This document shows, piece after piece, positions 41,397 to 49,766 of a stretch of DNA of 64,000 bases (position 1 is the first letter of the stretch; each line of letters starts with the position of its first letter). The translations under genes and the position numbers were made by a program. The notes beneath the pieces were generated by a model that was given only the letters and a program-made list of their open reading frames with translations, was not told the origin of the DNA and ran no database searches. The stretch covers positions 1 to 64,000 of the forward strand of contig NZ_JARGER010000043.1 in assembly GCF_029210375.1 (NCBI RefSeq), read 5' to 3'. This DNA is from Nocardioides sp. YIM 152315 (GTDB taxonomy: Bacteria > Actinomycetota > Actinomycetes > Propionibacteriales > Nocardioidaceae).

Positions 41397-41762
41397 TCAG
41401 CTCACGGGAACCAGCAGACGCTGACCGGCGACGAGCATCCCGGAGTCGAGCGCGTTGAGCTTCTCGATCCGCTCGATCATCGAGCGGACGTCGCCGTTGC
41501 CGGCGGCCGTGGAGGCGATCTCCCACAGGGTGTCGCCCGGGCCGACCTGGACCACGGCGGTGGGCTCGGGGGTGCCCGAGTCGCGGGTCGCGACCGAGCC
41601 GGCGGCGACGATCACGCCCACGGCGAGCACCGCGAGCAGCGCGAGGAGGACCACCACCACGCGGCCGCGCCGGGTCAGGCGGACTGTGCTGCGCCGCCGC
41701 TGCGCCGACCGCCCGTAGGCGGCGGGGTGGGTCAGCATCTGGTCGATCGTCATGGTGCTCAT
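41397..41762 (-). CDS. LysM-domain membrane protein, SOS cell-division-suppressor type (DivS/ChiZ-like), 121 aa
   Basis: A cytoplasmic N terminus (MSTMTIDQMLTHP) is followed by a single membrane helix (about residues 34-57) and a LysM domain (about 71-119, VQVGPGDTLWEIASTAAGNG and LNALDSGMLVAGQRLLVPV). Proteins of this build, encoded opposite lexA, delay division during DNA damage in mycobacteria (ChiZ) and corynebacteria (DivS). Position and build agree here, so the same role is inferred. AGGAGG is six bases before the ATG. It shares the 274-bp intergenic region and its SOS boxes with lexA. Confidence 0.82.
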   Translation of the reverse strand: MSTMTIDQMLTHPAAYGRSAQRRRSTVRLTRRGRVVVVLLALLAVLAVGVIVAAGSVATRDSGTPEPTAVVQVGPGDTLWEIASTAAGNGDVRSMIERIEKLNALDSGMLVAGQRLLVPVS

Positions 41763-41890
41763 CTGTGACCTCCTGGGGAAGTGGTCCCGGCTCGGGACCT
41801 CGGGTCGTGTCCGTCGAGAGCAGTTCTAGTGGTGGCCACCGACAGTCCTGTGGGACCGGTGCGGACCACCGACTCGATCAGCCGTTCGAT

Positions 41891-42004
41891 CGAACATGTG
41901 TACGACCGTAGAGCATGTGTTCGAACGACACAAGCATCTCGCCGAACATTTGTTCGACGGGCACGACGCTCGCAGCGCCGACACGCCGTTCGAACAGATG
42001 TTTG
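41891..42004. promoter_or_regulatory. LexA (SOS) boxes between the LysM gene and lexA
   Basis: Exact or near matches to the actinobacterial SOS box CGAAC-N4-GTTCG occur: CGAACATGTGTACG (41891-41904), CGAACATTTGTTCG (41943-41956, perfect) and CGAACAGATGTTTG (41991-42004). A half-site GCATGTGTTCG lies near 41913. The last full box would cover the -35 position of a leaderless lexA promoter. The others are placed to control the LysM gene as well. Confidence 0.88.
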
Positions 42005-42024
42005 AACCCGACGGCGGCGCGGAC

Positions 42025-42036
42025 TACCGTGAGTCC
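42025..42036 (+). promoter_or_regulatory. Putative leaderless -10 element (TACCGT) of lexA
   Basis: TACCGT-N6-ATG, a full TAnnnT match, 21 bases after the third SOS box. Confidence 0.6.
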
Positions 42037-42753
42037 ATGGCAAAGAAGATGACGGTGCGCGAGCTGCCCGACGGCCCCGCCGACGCGACCGGGCTCACCC
42101 CGCGGCAGCAGCGCGTCCTCGCCACGATCAAGGACTCGATCGAGAAGCGGGGCTACCCGCCGAGCATGCGCGAGATCGGCGAGGCGGTCGGGCTGACCAG
42201 CTCCTCGAGCGTCGCCCACCAGCTCAAGGTGCTCGAAGAGAAGGGCTTCCTCAAGCGCGACCCCCATCGTCCGCGCGCCCTCGAGGTCTTCCTGCCCGAG
42301 GTGATGGCGGCCCGCCGCTCCCTCGGAGCCGCCGAGGAGTCGGCGTACGACGAGACCGGCGTCGGCGACAGCATGCCCGCGGCGTCGTACGTGCCGCTGG
42401 TCGGCCGGATCGCGGCCGGGGGGCCGATCCTCGCCGAGGAGCGCTACGACGACGTCTTCCCCCTCCCCCGGCAGCTGGTCGGCGACGGCGAGCTCTTCCT
42501 GCTCGAGGTCTCCGGCGACTCGATGGTCGATGCCGCCATCTGCCACGGCGACTACGTGGTCATCAAGAAGGAGCAGACCGCCGACAACGGCGAGATCGTC
42601 GCGGCGCTCATCGACGGCGAGGCCACCGTCAAGACGCTGCAGCGCAAGGACGGAAATGTGTGGCTGCTGCCGCACAATCCCAATTACGATCCGATCGACG
42701 GCACGAACGCCACCATCCTGGGCAAGGTGACCGCCGTGCTGCGACGGGTCTGA
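42037..42753 (+). CDS. lexA: SOS repressor LexA, 238 aa
   Basis: A winged-helix DNA-binding domain (LTPRQQRVLATIKDSIEKRG, PPSMREIGEAVGLTSSSSVA) is joined to an S24 peptidase domain. Self-cleavage falls at Ala-Gly in GRIAAGGPILAEE; the Ser is in EVSGDSMVDAAI and the Lys in GEATVKTLQRKDG. LexA represses DNA-damage genes until RecA-stimulated self-cleavage. The frame is open 47 codons upstream, through the SOS boxes, so the ATG with TACCGT six bases before it (MAKKMTVREL) is taken as the true start. Confidence 0.96.
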   Translation: MAKKMTVRELPDGPADATGLTPRQQRVLATIKDSIEKRGYPPSMREIGEAVGLTSSSSVAHQLKVLEEKGFLKRDPHRPRALEVFLPEVMAARRSLGAAEESAYDETGVGDSMPAASYVPLVGRIAAGGPILAEERYDDVFPLPRQLVGDGELFLLEVSGDSMVDAAICHGDYVVIKKEQTADNGEIVAALIDGEATVKTLQRKDGNVWLLPHNPNYDPIDGTNATILGKVTAVLRRV

Positions 42754-42841
42754 TCGGCAGATTTCCCACACCATCGGGGAATCACCCGACCGGACCCCGA
42801 GTTCGTGTCGGGTGAAGACCCGATGGGCACGGGGAGGAAAG

Positions 42842-43660
42842 ATGGAGGACGCTGGTGCTGTGACGACAGCGCCCGCGATGGCACGCACGCGGACCCTCCC
42901 GGTCTGGGTTCGCGGCATCCTCGAGCTGCTCCTGATCCTGGCGCTCTGGGTCCTCTACAGCCTGGCCCGGCTGCTGGCCGACACGTCGATGCAGCCGGCC
43001 ATCGACCGCGCCAACGACCTGCTGCACATCGAGCAGCTGATCGGCATCGAGTGGGAGCTGCCGCTCAACGAGCTCTTCAGCGACCACCGGACGATCGGGC
43101 TGGTGGGGAGCTACTGGTACGCCACGCTCCACTACGTCGTGACCGCCGCCGTCCTGATCTGGCTCTGGCGACTGGGCGCCGACCGCTACGGACCCGCGCG
43201 CCGCGCCCTGGTCATCGCGACGCTGCTCGGGCTGCTCACCTACCTGTTCATGCCGACGGCGCCGCCCCGCTTCATCAGCGGGTACGTCGACGTGCTCAGC
43301 CTGCACGCCGCCGACGGTTGGTGGGGCGCAGACGCCTCGGCCCCGCGCGGCGTCGGAGGACTCACCAACGAGCTCGCGGCATTCCCGTCGCTGCACGCCG
43401 GCTGGGCGCTGTGGGTGGCGCTGGTGCTGCACGTGTACGCGACGCGCAAGTGGATCCGCGTGCTCGGCTGGGTCTACGCGATCGGCACCAGCGTCGTCAT
43501 CGTCGGCACCGGCAACCACTGGGTCATCGATGCCGTCGTCGGCTGGCTGGTGGTCCTCATCGCCTGGGTGACGGCGAATGCGCTCGGGCGGGTGTCACTG
43601 CGACTACCCCGGCGTGCGACCGGCGAGCGAGCCGAGCGCGAGGAGCCGGCCGGAGCCTGA
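42842..43660 (+). CDS. PAP2-superfamily membrane phosphatase (inositolphosphotransferase-like), 272 aa
   Basis: Five to six helices hold the PAP2 catalytic His pair: AFPSLHAGWALWVAL and GTGNHWVIDAVVGWL. The aromatic region SYWYATLHYVVTAAVLIW and LFMPTAPPRF is typical of the phosphatidylinositol/ceramide transferase-like branch. It probably acts on lipid phosphates at the outer membrane face. GGGGAGGAAAG precedes the ATG. It follows lexA by 88 bases on the same strand but no SOS box lies in between, so it is likely separate. Confidence 0.82.
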   Translation: MEDAGAVTTAPAMARTRTLPVWVRGILELLLILALWVLYSLARLLADTSMQPAIDRANDLLHIEQLIGIEWELPLNELFSDHRTIGLVGSYWYATLHYVVTAAVLIWLWRLGADRYGPARRALVIATLLGLLTYLFMPTAPPRFISGYVDVLSLHAADGWWGADASAPRGVGGLTNELAAFPSLHAGWALWVALVLHVYATRKWIRVLGWVYAIGTSVVIVGTGNHWVIDAVVGWLVVLIAWVTANALGRVSLRLPRRATGERAEREEPAGA

Positions 43661-43711
43661 TCCGGCGCTCGCGCGACGCGCGGCGGTTCGTCAAAAGTTG
43701 GGGCGGTCGTG

Positions 43712-43723
43712 AACAGTAGTCCC
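43712..43723 (+). promoter_or_regulatory. Putative leaderless -10 element (AACAGT)
   Basis: AACAGT-N6-ATG. The hexamer lies inside a longer in-frame GTG start, and supports the shorter start. Confidence 0.5.
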
Positions 43724-45322
43724 ATGCGCTCCCATCTCGGTCGACGACTCCTGCCGGTGACCGGCCTGCTGACCGCCGCGCTGACGCTGGGGTCACTCGC
43801 CGCTCCGGCCGGTGCGGCCATCGGGAACCCGGATCCCACCGCGCCGTCAGCGGGAGCTCCGGCGGAGTCCACCGACGCCGCCACGGCGGCGCTCGACCAG
43901 GTGCAGGAGCTGCTCGAGCCGGGGGCACCCGGCACCGCTCGCCGCACGCGGGCCGAGACGAGGGCCGGCACGAAGGCCGATGCGAGCGGCCGCGACCTGA
44001 CGATGGCGCTGCGGGAGTTGCGGCTGCGGATGGACGACCTGTCCGCCGTCGACCGGGCGGCCGCGCGCCGGGCGACCAGGCGTCCGCAGGCCGACGTCTT
44101 CCGCGACTTCGGCTCGGTGCGGGTGCACTGGATGTCCCATGACACCGACGTCACCGACAAGTGGGTCGCCCGGGTCGGCAGGGTCGTCAACCACGTCTTC
44201 TCGACGTACTCCGGCGCCGGCTTCCGCGCGCCCAAGCCCGACGGCGCCGGTGTCGCAGTCGGCGGGGGCACCAACCTCTTCGACATCTACCTCGTCGACT
44301 TCGGGGCCGAGCAGCAGTTCGGCCTCTACGGCTACTGCGACACCGACGTCGACCCGGCGCCCGCGGGCCCGTACGACGCCTCGGCGTTCTGCGCCTTCGA
44401 CCACACCTTCGCCGACTTCCCGCGCACGCGGATCGCGAACCTCAAGGTCACCGCGGCGCACGAGCTCTTCCACGCCGTGCAGTTCGCCTACGACTACAAC
44501 GAGGACGCCTGGTTCATGGAGGCGACGGCCGTCTGGGCCGAGGACGAGGTCTACGACCGGATCAACGACAACCTGCAGTACCTGGCGGAGAGCCCGCTGC
44601 GCCAGCCGCGGCAGCCGCTCGACCAGTTCGGCGACGGGCTGCGGCAGTACGGCGAGTGGATCTTCTTCCGCTACCTCAGCGAGCGATTCCCGAAGGCGCG
44701 GGGCGGGATGCCGACGATCGTCCGGAAGATGTGGGAGCGGGTCGACGGGTCCAGCGGCGGTCCCGACGACTACTCCATCGAGGCGGTCGAGCACGAGCTC
44801 GAGCGACGGGGCACCGACCTGCGCCGCGCGTTCGCCAGGTTCGCCGACGCGAACCGGCGGCCGCACCGCACGTACGAGGAGGGCTCGTCGTACCGCCGCG
44901 CTCCCGCCCGCGGTCACACGTTCACCCGCAAGGACCACGACACCGGGTGGCGGCACACCCGCGTCGACCACCTCGCCAGCACCACCTTCGCGGTGCGGCC
45001 GACCGCCGGGCTGAAGCAGCGGCACCTGCGCGTCGACGTGGACCTGCCCGCCAAGCGGCGCGGCTCGGCCGCGGTCCTCACGTGGTACAACCATCAGGGC
45101 CGCGCCCACCGGACGATGGTGCGCCTCGCCAAGGACGGCACCGGCACGGCGACCGTGCGCTTCGGCGCCAGGCGGGTCAGCCGCGTCGACATGACGCTGT
45201 CGAACGCCAGCACCCGCTTCCGGTGCTGGCGCGGCCAGATCGACGGCATCGAGTACTCCTGCCGCGGCGTCCCGCGCGACGACCGGAAGAAGATGCAGTA
45301 CCGCATCCGCGCGGTGCGGTGA
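43724..45322 (+). CDS. Secreted putative zinc metalloprotease (MXAN_6640-like), 532 aa
   Basis: A clear signal peptide (MRSHLGRRLLPVTGLLTAAL, ending near PAGAA) is followed by a Thr/Ala/Arg-rich region. The zincin domain has HELFHAVQFAYDY (His246, Glu247, His250) and a downstream Glu in WFMEATAVWAEDEVY. A beta-rich C-terminal part has paired Cys (RCWRGQIDGIEYSC). The HExxH plus Glu arrangement is that of gluzincin-like proteases seen in MXAN_6640-family proteins; activity has not been shown for most. A GTG five codons upstream is possible, but AACAGT at leaderless distance favours this ATG. Confidence 0.75.
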   Translation: MRSHLGRRLLPVTGLLTAALTLGSLAAPAGAAIGNPDPTAPSAGAPAESTDAATAALDQVQELLEPGAPGTARRTRAETRAGTKADASGRDLTMALRELRLRMDDLSAVDRAAARRATRRPQADVFRDFGSVRVHWMSHDTDVTDKWVARVGRVVNHVFSTYSGAGFRAPKPDGAGVAVGGGTNLFDIYLVDFGAEQQFGLYGYCDTDVDPAPAGPYDASAFCAFDHTFADFPRTRIANLKVTAAHELFHAVQFAYDYNEDAWFMEATAVWAEDEVYDRINDNLQYLAESPLRQPRQPLDQFGDGLRQYGEWIFFRYLSERFPKARGGMPTIVRKMWERVDGSSGGPDDYSIEAVEHELERRGTDLRRAFARFADANRRPHRTYEEGSSYRRAPARGHTFTRKDHDTGWRHTRVDHLASTTFAVRPTAGLKQRHLRVDVDLPAKRRGSAAVLTWYNHQGRAHRTMVRLAKDGTGTATVRFGARRVSRVDMTLSNASTRFRCWRGQIDGIEYSCRGVPRDDRKKMQYRIRAVR

Positions 45323-45347
45323 CCTTCCTGGTGGTCGTGTCGGCAGG

Positions 45348-45404
45348 GCGGCGGTGAGCGCGCAACCTTCTCGGCGACCGACTCGGTTGCCTGCTCACCG
45401 CCGC
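45348..45404. terminator. Long hairpin between convergent genes
   Basis: GCGGCGGTGAGC (45348-45359) pairs exactly with 45393-45404, and inside it GCAACC (45362-45367) pairs with GGTTGC (45385-45390). It separates the metalloprotease gene from dinG and can serve both. Confidence 0.8.
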
Positions 45405-45410
45405 ACGGGA

Positions 45411-47402
45411 CTACGCGTGGGCCAGGCGGGTCAGCGCCTGACGGACCACCGCGGGGTCGGTGGTGGTCCACATCGGCGGCAGGCTGGCCTTGAGGAAGGC
45501 GCCGTACCTCGCCGTCGCCAGGCGTGGGTCGAGCACGGCGACGATGCCGCGGTCGGTGTGGGTCCGCACGAGCCGGCCGGCGCCCTGGGCCAGCAGCAGC
45601 GCCGCGTGGGTCGCCGCGACCTGCATGAAGCCGTTGCCGCCGGCCTGGTCGGCGGCCTTCTGCCGCGCGCTCAGGAGCGGGTCGTCGGGGCGTGGGAACG
45701 GGATCCGGTCGATGAGCACCAGCTGGCAGGTGTCACCGGGAACGTCGAGGCCCTGCCAGAGACTGAGCGTGCCGAAGAGGCAGGTGTGCGGGTCGCCCAC
45801 GAACTGCGCCGCGAGCTCGGGCAGCTGCGCGTCGCCCTGGGCGAGCGTCGTGAGGTGCGGCAGCCGCTCCCGGACCGCCTCGGCCGCGGCCTCGGCGGCA
45901 CGCCGGCTCGAGAACAGCCCCAGGGTGCGGCCCTCGGCCGCGTCCACCAGCTCGACGATCTCGTCGAGCAGCGCACCGCTCAGCCCGTCGCGGCCGGGCG
46001 GTGGGAGGTGGCGGGCGACGTAGAGGATCGCCTGCTTGCCGTAGTCGAAGGGACTGCCGACGTCGAGGCCACGCCACGGCATCGCGTCGCCGGTGGTCGC
46101 CGGGGCCGCGGCGCCCTCGGCCACCCGCTCGCTCGGCTTGAGACCGACGCTGGTGGCGACCGAGGAGAAGTCGCCGCCCAGCATCAGCGTCGCCGACGTG
46201 AAGACCACGGTCTTCTCCGACAGCAGCTTCTCCCGCATCGGTCCCCAGACCTGGAGCGGCGCGACGCACAGCCGCGGCGGCAGCCGCTCGGTCCCCTCGG
46301 TCAGCCAGAGCACGTCGGAGTCGAGGTCGGCGGCCATCCGCTCGGCCGTCGCGAAGACCTCCTGCACGGCGCCCTTGGCCTGCTGGCGTCCGGCGTCTGC
46401 GTCCTCGCCCTTGTCGTTGCCCTTGGGGTACGCCGAGACGCACGTCCGCGCGGCGTCGCGCACCAGCACGAGGGCGTCGCCGAGGTCGGCGGGGATCACG
46501 TCGAAGCGACCGGTCCTCGCCTCGGACATCGCGGCTCGGAGCGCGTCGGCGGCGTCCGCGAGGTCGTCGGCCTCGCTCCCGTCGACGTGGCGCTGGCTGC
46601 GCCGGGCCGCGCGCTCGACCTCGGCGGCCCACAGCTCGTCCGTGGCCGCCTGGGTCACCCGCGTGGTGAGCTCGTGGGCCTCGTCGATCACGACGACGTC
46701 GTACTCCGGGATCATCGGCACGCCCTCGATCGCGTCGATCGCGAGCAGCGAGTGGTTGGTGACGATCAGGTGGGAGCGCTGCGCCTGCTCCTTGGCGCGC
46801 TCGGCGAAGCACTCCTGTCCGAAGGGGCACTTCGTCGCGCCCAGGCACTCGCGGTGGTTGACGCTCACCTGGCGCCACTCGCGGTCGGTGTGCCGCGGGG
46901 CGTTGTCACGCTCGCCGCTGCCGCCCTGCTCGGCCTCGTCCTCGGCCCAGGTGCGCAGCTCGAGCACCTTCTTGCCGAGCGAGCCCTCCGGGAGCACGAC
47001 GTCGAGCGCGCCCTGGTCGTCGGGCACTCCCTCGCGGATGCGGTGCAGGCATGCGTAGTTGGAGCGGCCCTTGAGCACGGCGTACGACGTGTCGGCGCCA
47101 TGCCAGGAATCCGACTGAGCCTTCACCGCCTCGACGAGCCGCGGCAGGTCGCGCTCGACCAGCTGGTGCTGCAGCGCGAGCGTCGCGGTCGCCACCACCA
47201 CCCGGTCGCCGTGGAGCAGGCTCGGCACCAGGTAGGCCAGCGACTTGCCGGTGCCGGTGCCGGCCTGGACGAGCAGGTGCTGCTCGGTCTCCATCGCCTC
47301 CGTCACCGCCTCGGCCATCCGCACCTGGCCCGCGCGCTCGTGACCGCCGAGCGCCGCCACCGCGGTGCTCAGCAGCTCGCTCACGTTCGGGGCCTCGGGC
47401 AC
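45411..47402 (-). CDS. dinG: ATP-dependent DNA helicase, DinG/XPD family, 663 aa
   Basis: Walker A is VQAGTGTGKSLAYLVPSLL (about residues 44-62) and the DEAH box is VVVIDEAHELTTRV. Between them lies the iron-sulfur cluster region, with YACLHRI and ECLGATKCPFGQEC. Helicase domain 2 has FGTLSLWQGLDVPGDTCQLV and AQGAGRLVRTHTDRGIVAVL. DinG-type helicases remove R-loops and unusual structures during repair. The start is GTG with TAGGGT exactly six bases upstream. No SOS box is visible before it, so LexA control is not supported here. Confidence 0.92.
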   Translation of the reverse strand: MPEAPNVSELLSTAVAALGGHERAGQVRMAEAVTEAMETEQHLLVQAGTGTGKSLAYLVPSLLHGDRVVVATATLALQHQLVERDLPRLVEAVKAQSDSWHGADTSYAVLKGRSNYACLHRIREGVPDDQGALDVVLPEGSLGKKVLELRTWAEDEAEQGGSGERDNAPRHTDREWRQVSVNHRECLGATKCPFGQECFAERAKEQAQRSHLIVTNHSLLAIDAIEGVPMIPEYDVVVIDEAHELTTRVTQAATDELWAAEVERAARRSQRHVDGSEADDLADAADALRAAMSEARTGRFDVIPADLGDALVLVRDAARTCVSAYPKGNDKGEDADAGRQQAKGAVQEVFATAERMAADLDSDVLWLTEGTERLPPRLCVAPLQVWGPMREKLLSEKTVVFTSATLMLGGDFSSVATSVGLKPSERVAEGAAAPATTGDAMPWRGLDVGSPFDYGKQAILYVARHLPPPGRDGLSGALLDEIVELVDAAEGRTLGLFSSRRAAEAAAEAVRERLPHLTTLAQGDAQLPELAAQFVGDPHTCLFGTLSLWQGLDVPGDTCQLVLIDRIPFPRPDDPLLSARQKAADQAGGNGFMQVAATHAALLLAQGAGRLVRTHTDRGIVAVLDPRLATARYGAFLKASLPPMWTTTDPAVVRQALTRLAHA

Positions 47403-47414
47403 CCGAGAACCCTA
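47403..47414 (-). promoter_or_regulatory. Putative leaderless -10 element (TAGGGT) of dinG
   Basis: TAGGGT-N6-GTG on the minus strand, a full TAnnnT match. Confidence 0.5.
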
Positions 47415-47452
47415 GCCGCGGGCACCCCCGGCCCGGCCGCGCCATCCCCAGG

Positions 47453-47488
47453 CGGGCGACGTGGTCGTGCCCGTGACCACGTCGCCCG
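47453..47488 (-). terminator. Hairpin terminator at the end of the sugar-uptake operon
   Basis: CGGGCGACGTGGTC (47453-47466) and its exact complement (47475-47488) enclose eight bases. It lies 12 bases after the isomerase stop codon on the minus strand. Confidence 0.85.
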
Positions 47489-47500
47489 ACCACCGTCCGG

Positions 47501-48505
47501 CTACTCCTTCGTGGCGAACGCCGCGTCGAAGGCGGCCTCCGGTGCGTCGAACGCCAGTCGGCGGACGAACTCCAGGGCCTCGGGGGCGCCGACGAGTCGG
47601 TCCATGCCGGCGTCCTCCCACTCGACCGAGATCGGGCCGTCGTAGCCGATGGTGTTGAGCATCCGGAAGCACTGCTCCCACGGGACGTCCCCGTGGCCGG
47701 TCGAGACGAAGTCCCAGCCGCGGCGCGGGTCGGCCCACGGCAGGTGCGACCCGAGGCGGCCGTTGCGGCCGTTGCCGACCTGGCGCTTCGCGTCCTTGCA
47801 GTCGACGTGGTAGATCCGGTCCTTGAAGTCCCACAGGAAGCCGACCGGGTCGAGGTCCTGCCAGACGAAGTGGGACGGGTCCCAGTTGAGGCCGAACGCC
47901 TCGCGGTGGCCGATCGCCTCCATGGTCGCCACCGTCGTCCAGTAGTCGTAGGCGATCTCGGAGGGGTGCACCTCGTGGGCGAAGCGGACGCCGCACTCGT
48001 CGAAGACGTCGAGGATCGGGTGCCACCGGTCGGCGAAGTCGCGGTAGCCCGCGGCCACCATCTCCTCCGACGCGGGCGGGAACATCGCGACGTACTTCCA
48101 GATCGAGGACCCGGTGAAGCCCACGACCGTGCGCACGCCGAGCTTCTGAGCGAGCCGCGCGGTCAGCTTCATCTCCTCGGCGGCGCGCTGGCGCACGCCC
48201 TCCGGGTCGCCGTCGCCCCACACGTTCGCCGGCAGGATCGCCTGGTGGCGGGCGTCGATCGGGTCGTCGCAGACGGCCTGGCCCTTGAGGTGGTTGGAGA
48301 TCGCGAAGAGCTTCAGACCGTACTTCTCCAGCAGGTCGAGCTTGCCCTGCACGTAGCCGTCGTCGTCGGCCCGCCATGGGTCGAGATGGTCGCCCCAGCA
48401 GGCGATCTCGAGCCCGTCGTACCCCCACTCCGAGGCGAGCCGGGCGACCTCCTCGAACGGCAGGTCCGCCCACTGCCCGGTGAACAGCGTGATCGGTCGT
48501 GGCAT
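47501..48505 (-). CDS. Sugar phosphate isomerase/epimerase family protein (xylose isomerase-like TIM barrel), 334 aa
   Basis: A TIM barrel of the AP endonuclease 2 family has metal-ligand segments VRFAHEVHPSEIAYDY, GLNWDPSHFVW, IYHVDCKDAKRQ and ISVEWEDAGMD. Close relatives act as isomerases, epimerases or dehydratases on sugars and inositols (IolE/IolI/3-keto-sugar type). GGAAGGAGG is five bases before the ATG, and one base separates it from the dehydrogenase stop. Together with the Gfo/Idh/MocA gene, it suggests oxidation followed by isomerisation of the imported sugar or polyol. The exact substrate is unknown. Confidence 0.85.
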   Translation of the reverse strand: MPRPITLFTGQWADLPFEEVARLASEWGYDGLEIACWGDHLDPWRADDDGYVQGKLDLLEKYGLKLFAISNHLKGQAVCDDPIDARHQAILPANVWGDGDPEGVRQRAAEEMKLTARLAQKLGVRTVVGFTGSSIWKYVAMFPPASEEMVAAGYRDFADRWHPILDVFDECGVRFAHEVHPSEIAYDYWTTVATMEAIGHREAFGLNWDPSHFVWQDLDPVGFLWDFKDRIYHVDCKDAKRQVGNGRNGRLGSHLPWADPRRGWDFVSTGHGDVPWEQCFRMLNTIGYDGPISVEWEDAGMDRLVGAPEALEFVRRLAFDAPEAAFDAAFATKE

Positions 48506-48506
48506 G

Positions 48507-49685
48507 TCAGCCTCCTTCCAGGCTCTGCCAGCTCCGGGTGTCGGAACTGGTCTCGACGGCGGCCAGCACTCGCTGGACCTGCAGGCCGTCGGCGAACGTC
48601 GGGGACGGGTCGGTGCCGTCGGCGATCGCCTGCACGAGGTCGACGACCTGGTGGGTGAAGCCGTGCTCGTAGCCGAGCCCGTGCCCGGGCGGCCACCACG
48701 CGGCGACGTACGGGTGTCCGGCCTCGGTCGCGAGGATCCGGCGGAAGCCGGCGGTCTCGGCGGGCTCGGACGCGTCGAAGAACTCCAGGACGTTCATGTC
48801 CTCGAAGTCGAACGCCAGGCTGCCGGCCGATCCGTTGACCTCGATGCGGATCGCGTTCTTGCGGCCGTTGGCGAATCGGGTGGCCTCGAAGACCCCCATC
48901 GCTCCGCCCGCGAACGACGTGAGGAACGACGCCGCGTCGTCCACCGTCACGGGCCCACGCTCCGCGGAGGCGGTGCCGGAGAGCCCGGAGTGGGACTCGG
49001 CGTACGGCCGCTCCCTGACGAAGGTCTCGAGGCGTCCGGTGAGCTCGACGATGCGGTCGCCGGTGATGTACTGCGTGAGGTCGACGATGTGGGCACCGAT
49101 GTCGCCGAGCGCTCCGGATCCGGCCTTCGACTTGTCGAGTCGCCACGACAGCGGCGCCTCGGGGTCGGAGATCCAGTCCTGGAGGTACTGCGCGCGCACG
49201 TGCCGGAGCTCGCCGAGCCGCCCCTCGGAGACGAGCCGGCGGGCCAGCCCGATCGCGGGGACGCGGCGGTAGGTGAAGCCGACCATCGCGAGCACGCCGT
49301 CGGCGCGGGCCTTCTCGGCCGCGGCGGTCATCGCCTCGGCCTCCTCGACGGTGTTGGCCAGCGGCTTCTCGCAGAGCACGTGCTTGCCGGCCTCGAGCGC
49401 GGCGATCGCGATCTCGGCGTGGGTGTCGCCGGGCGTGCAGATGTCGACGACGTCGACGTCGTCGCGGGCGACCACCTCCCGCCAGTCCGCGGAGCTTTCG
49501 GCCCAACCCAGACGCTCGGCGGCCTCGGCGGCGCGCCCGGCGTCGTGGCCGACGAGGACGGCCATCTCGGGGCGGAGCGGGAGCGGGAAGAAGTGGGGCG
49601 CCGTGCGCCAGGCCTGCGAGTGGGCGTTGCCCATGAACGCGTGGCCGATCATCGCGACGCGCAGGGGCAAGCGCTGTTCAGTCAT
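48507..49685 (-). CDS. Gfo/Idh/MocA-family NAD(P)-dependent oxidoreductase, 392 aa
   Basis: An N-terminal Rossmann fold (LRVAMIGHAFMGNAHSQAWR, then VDVVDICTPGDTHAEIAIAA) is followed by EKPLANTVEEAEAM, with the usual catalytic Lys in CEKPLA. The second domain has GDIGAHIVDLTQYITGDRI with the catalytic Asp/His pair. Such enzymes oxidise sugars and polyols, including inositol. Here the cofactor loop is GHAFMG, a variant of the common GxGxxG. It lies in an operon after the ABC transporter genes, beyond a hairpin. Confidence 0.9.
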   Translation of the reverse strand: MTEQRLPLRVAMIGHAFMGNAHSQAWRTAPHFFPLPLRPEMAVLVGHDAGRAAEAAERLGWAESSADWREVVARDDVDVVDICTPGDTHAEIAIAALEAGKHVLCEKPLANTVEEAEAMTAAAEKARADGVLAMVGFTYRRVPAIGLARRLVSEGRLGELRHVRAQYLQDWISDPEAPLSWRLDKSKAGSGALGDIGAHIVDLTQYITGDRIVELTGRLETFVRERPYAESHSGLSGTASAERGPVTVDDAASFLTSFAGGAMGVFEATRFANGRKNAIRIEVNGSAGSLAFDFEDMNVLEFFDASEPAETAGFRRILATEAGHPYVAAWWPPGHGLGYEHGFTHQVVDLVQAIADGTDPSPTFADGLQVQRVLAAVETSSDTRSWQSLEGG

Positions 49686-49707
49686 GCAGATCTCCCGTGT
49701 GGAGGTG

Positions 49708-49760
49708 CGTGCCCGCCCCCGGGACGGAGCTCCCGGCTGGAAGGGCCGGGGGCGGGCACG
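49708..49760 (-). terminator. Perfect 15-bp hairpin within the operon, after the binding-protein gene
   Basis: CGTGCCCGCCCCCGG (49708-49722) pairs exactly with 49746-49760. It stands seven bases after the binding-protein stop and 22 bases before the dehydrogenase start (minus strand). Such hairpins often reduce read-through, so the transporter part would be made in larger amounts than the enzymes. Confidence 0.8.
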
Positions 49761-49766
49761 TGTCGG

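Noticed and set aside
41896..42036. Longer lexA start (47 extra codons)
   Set aside because: The extension runs through the SOS boxes and the -10 element, and LexA proteins of this family do not have it.
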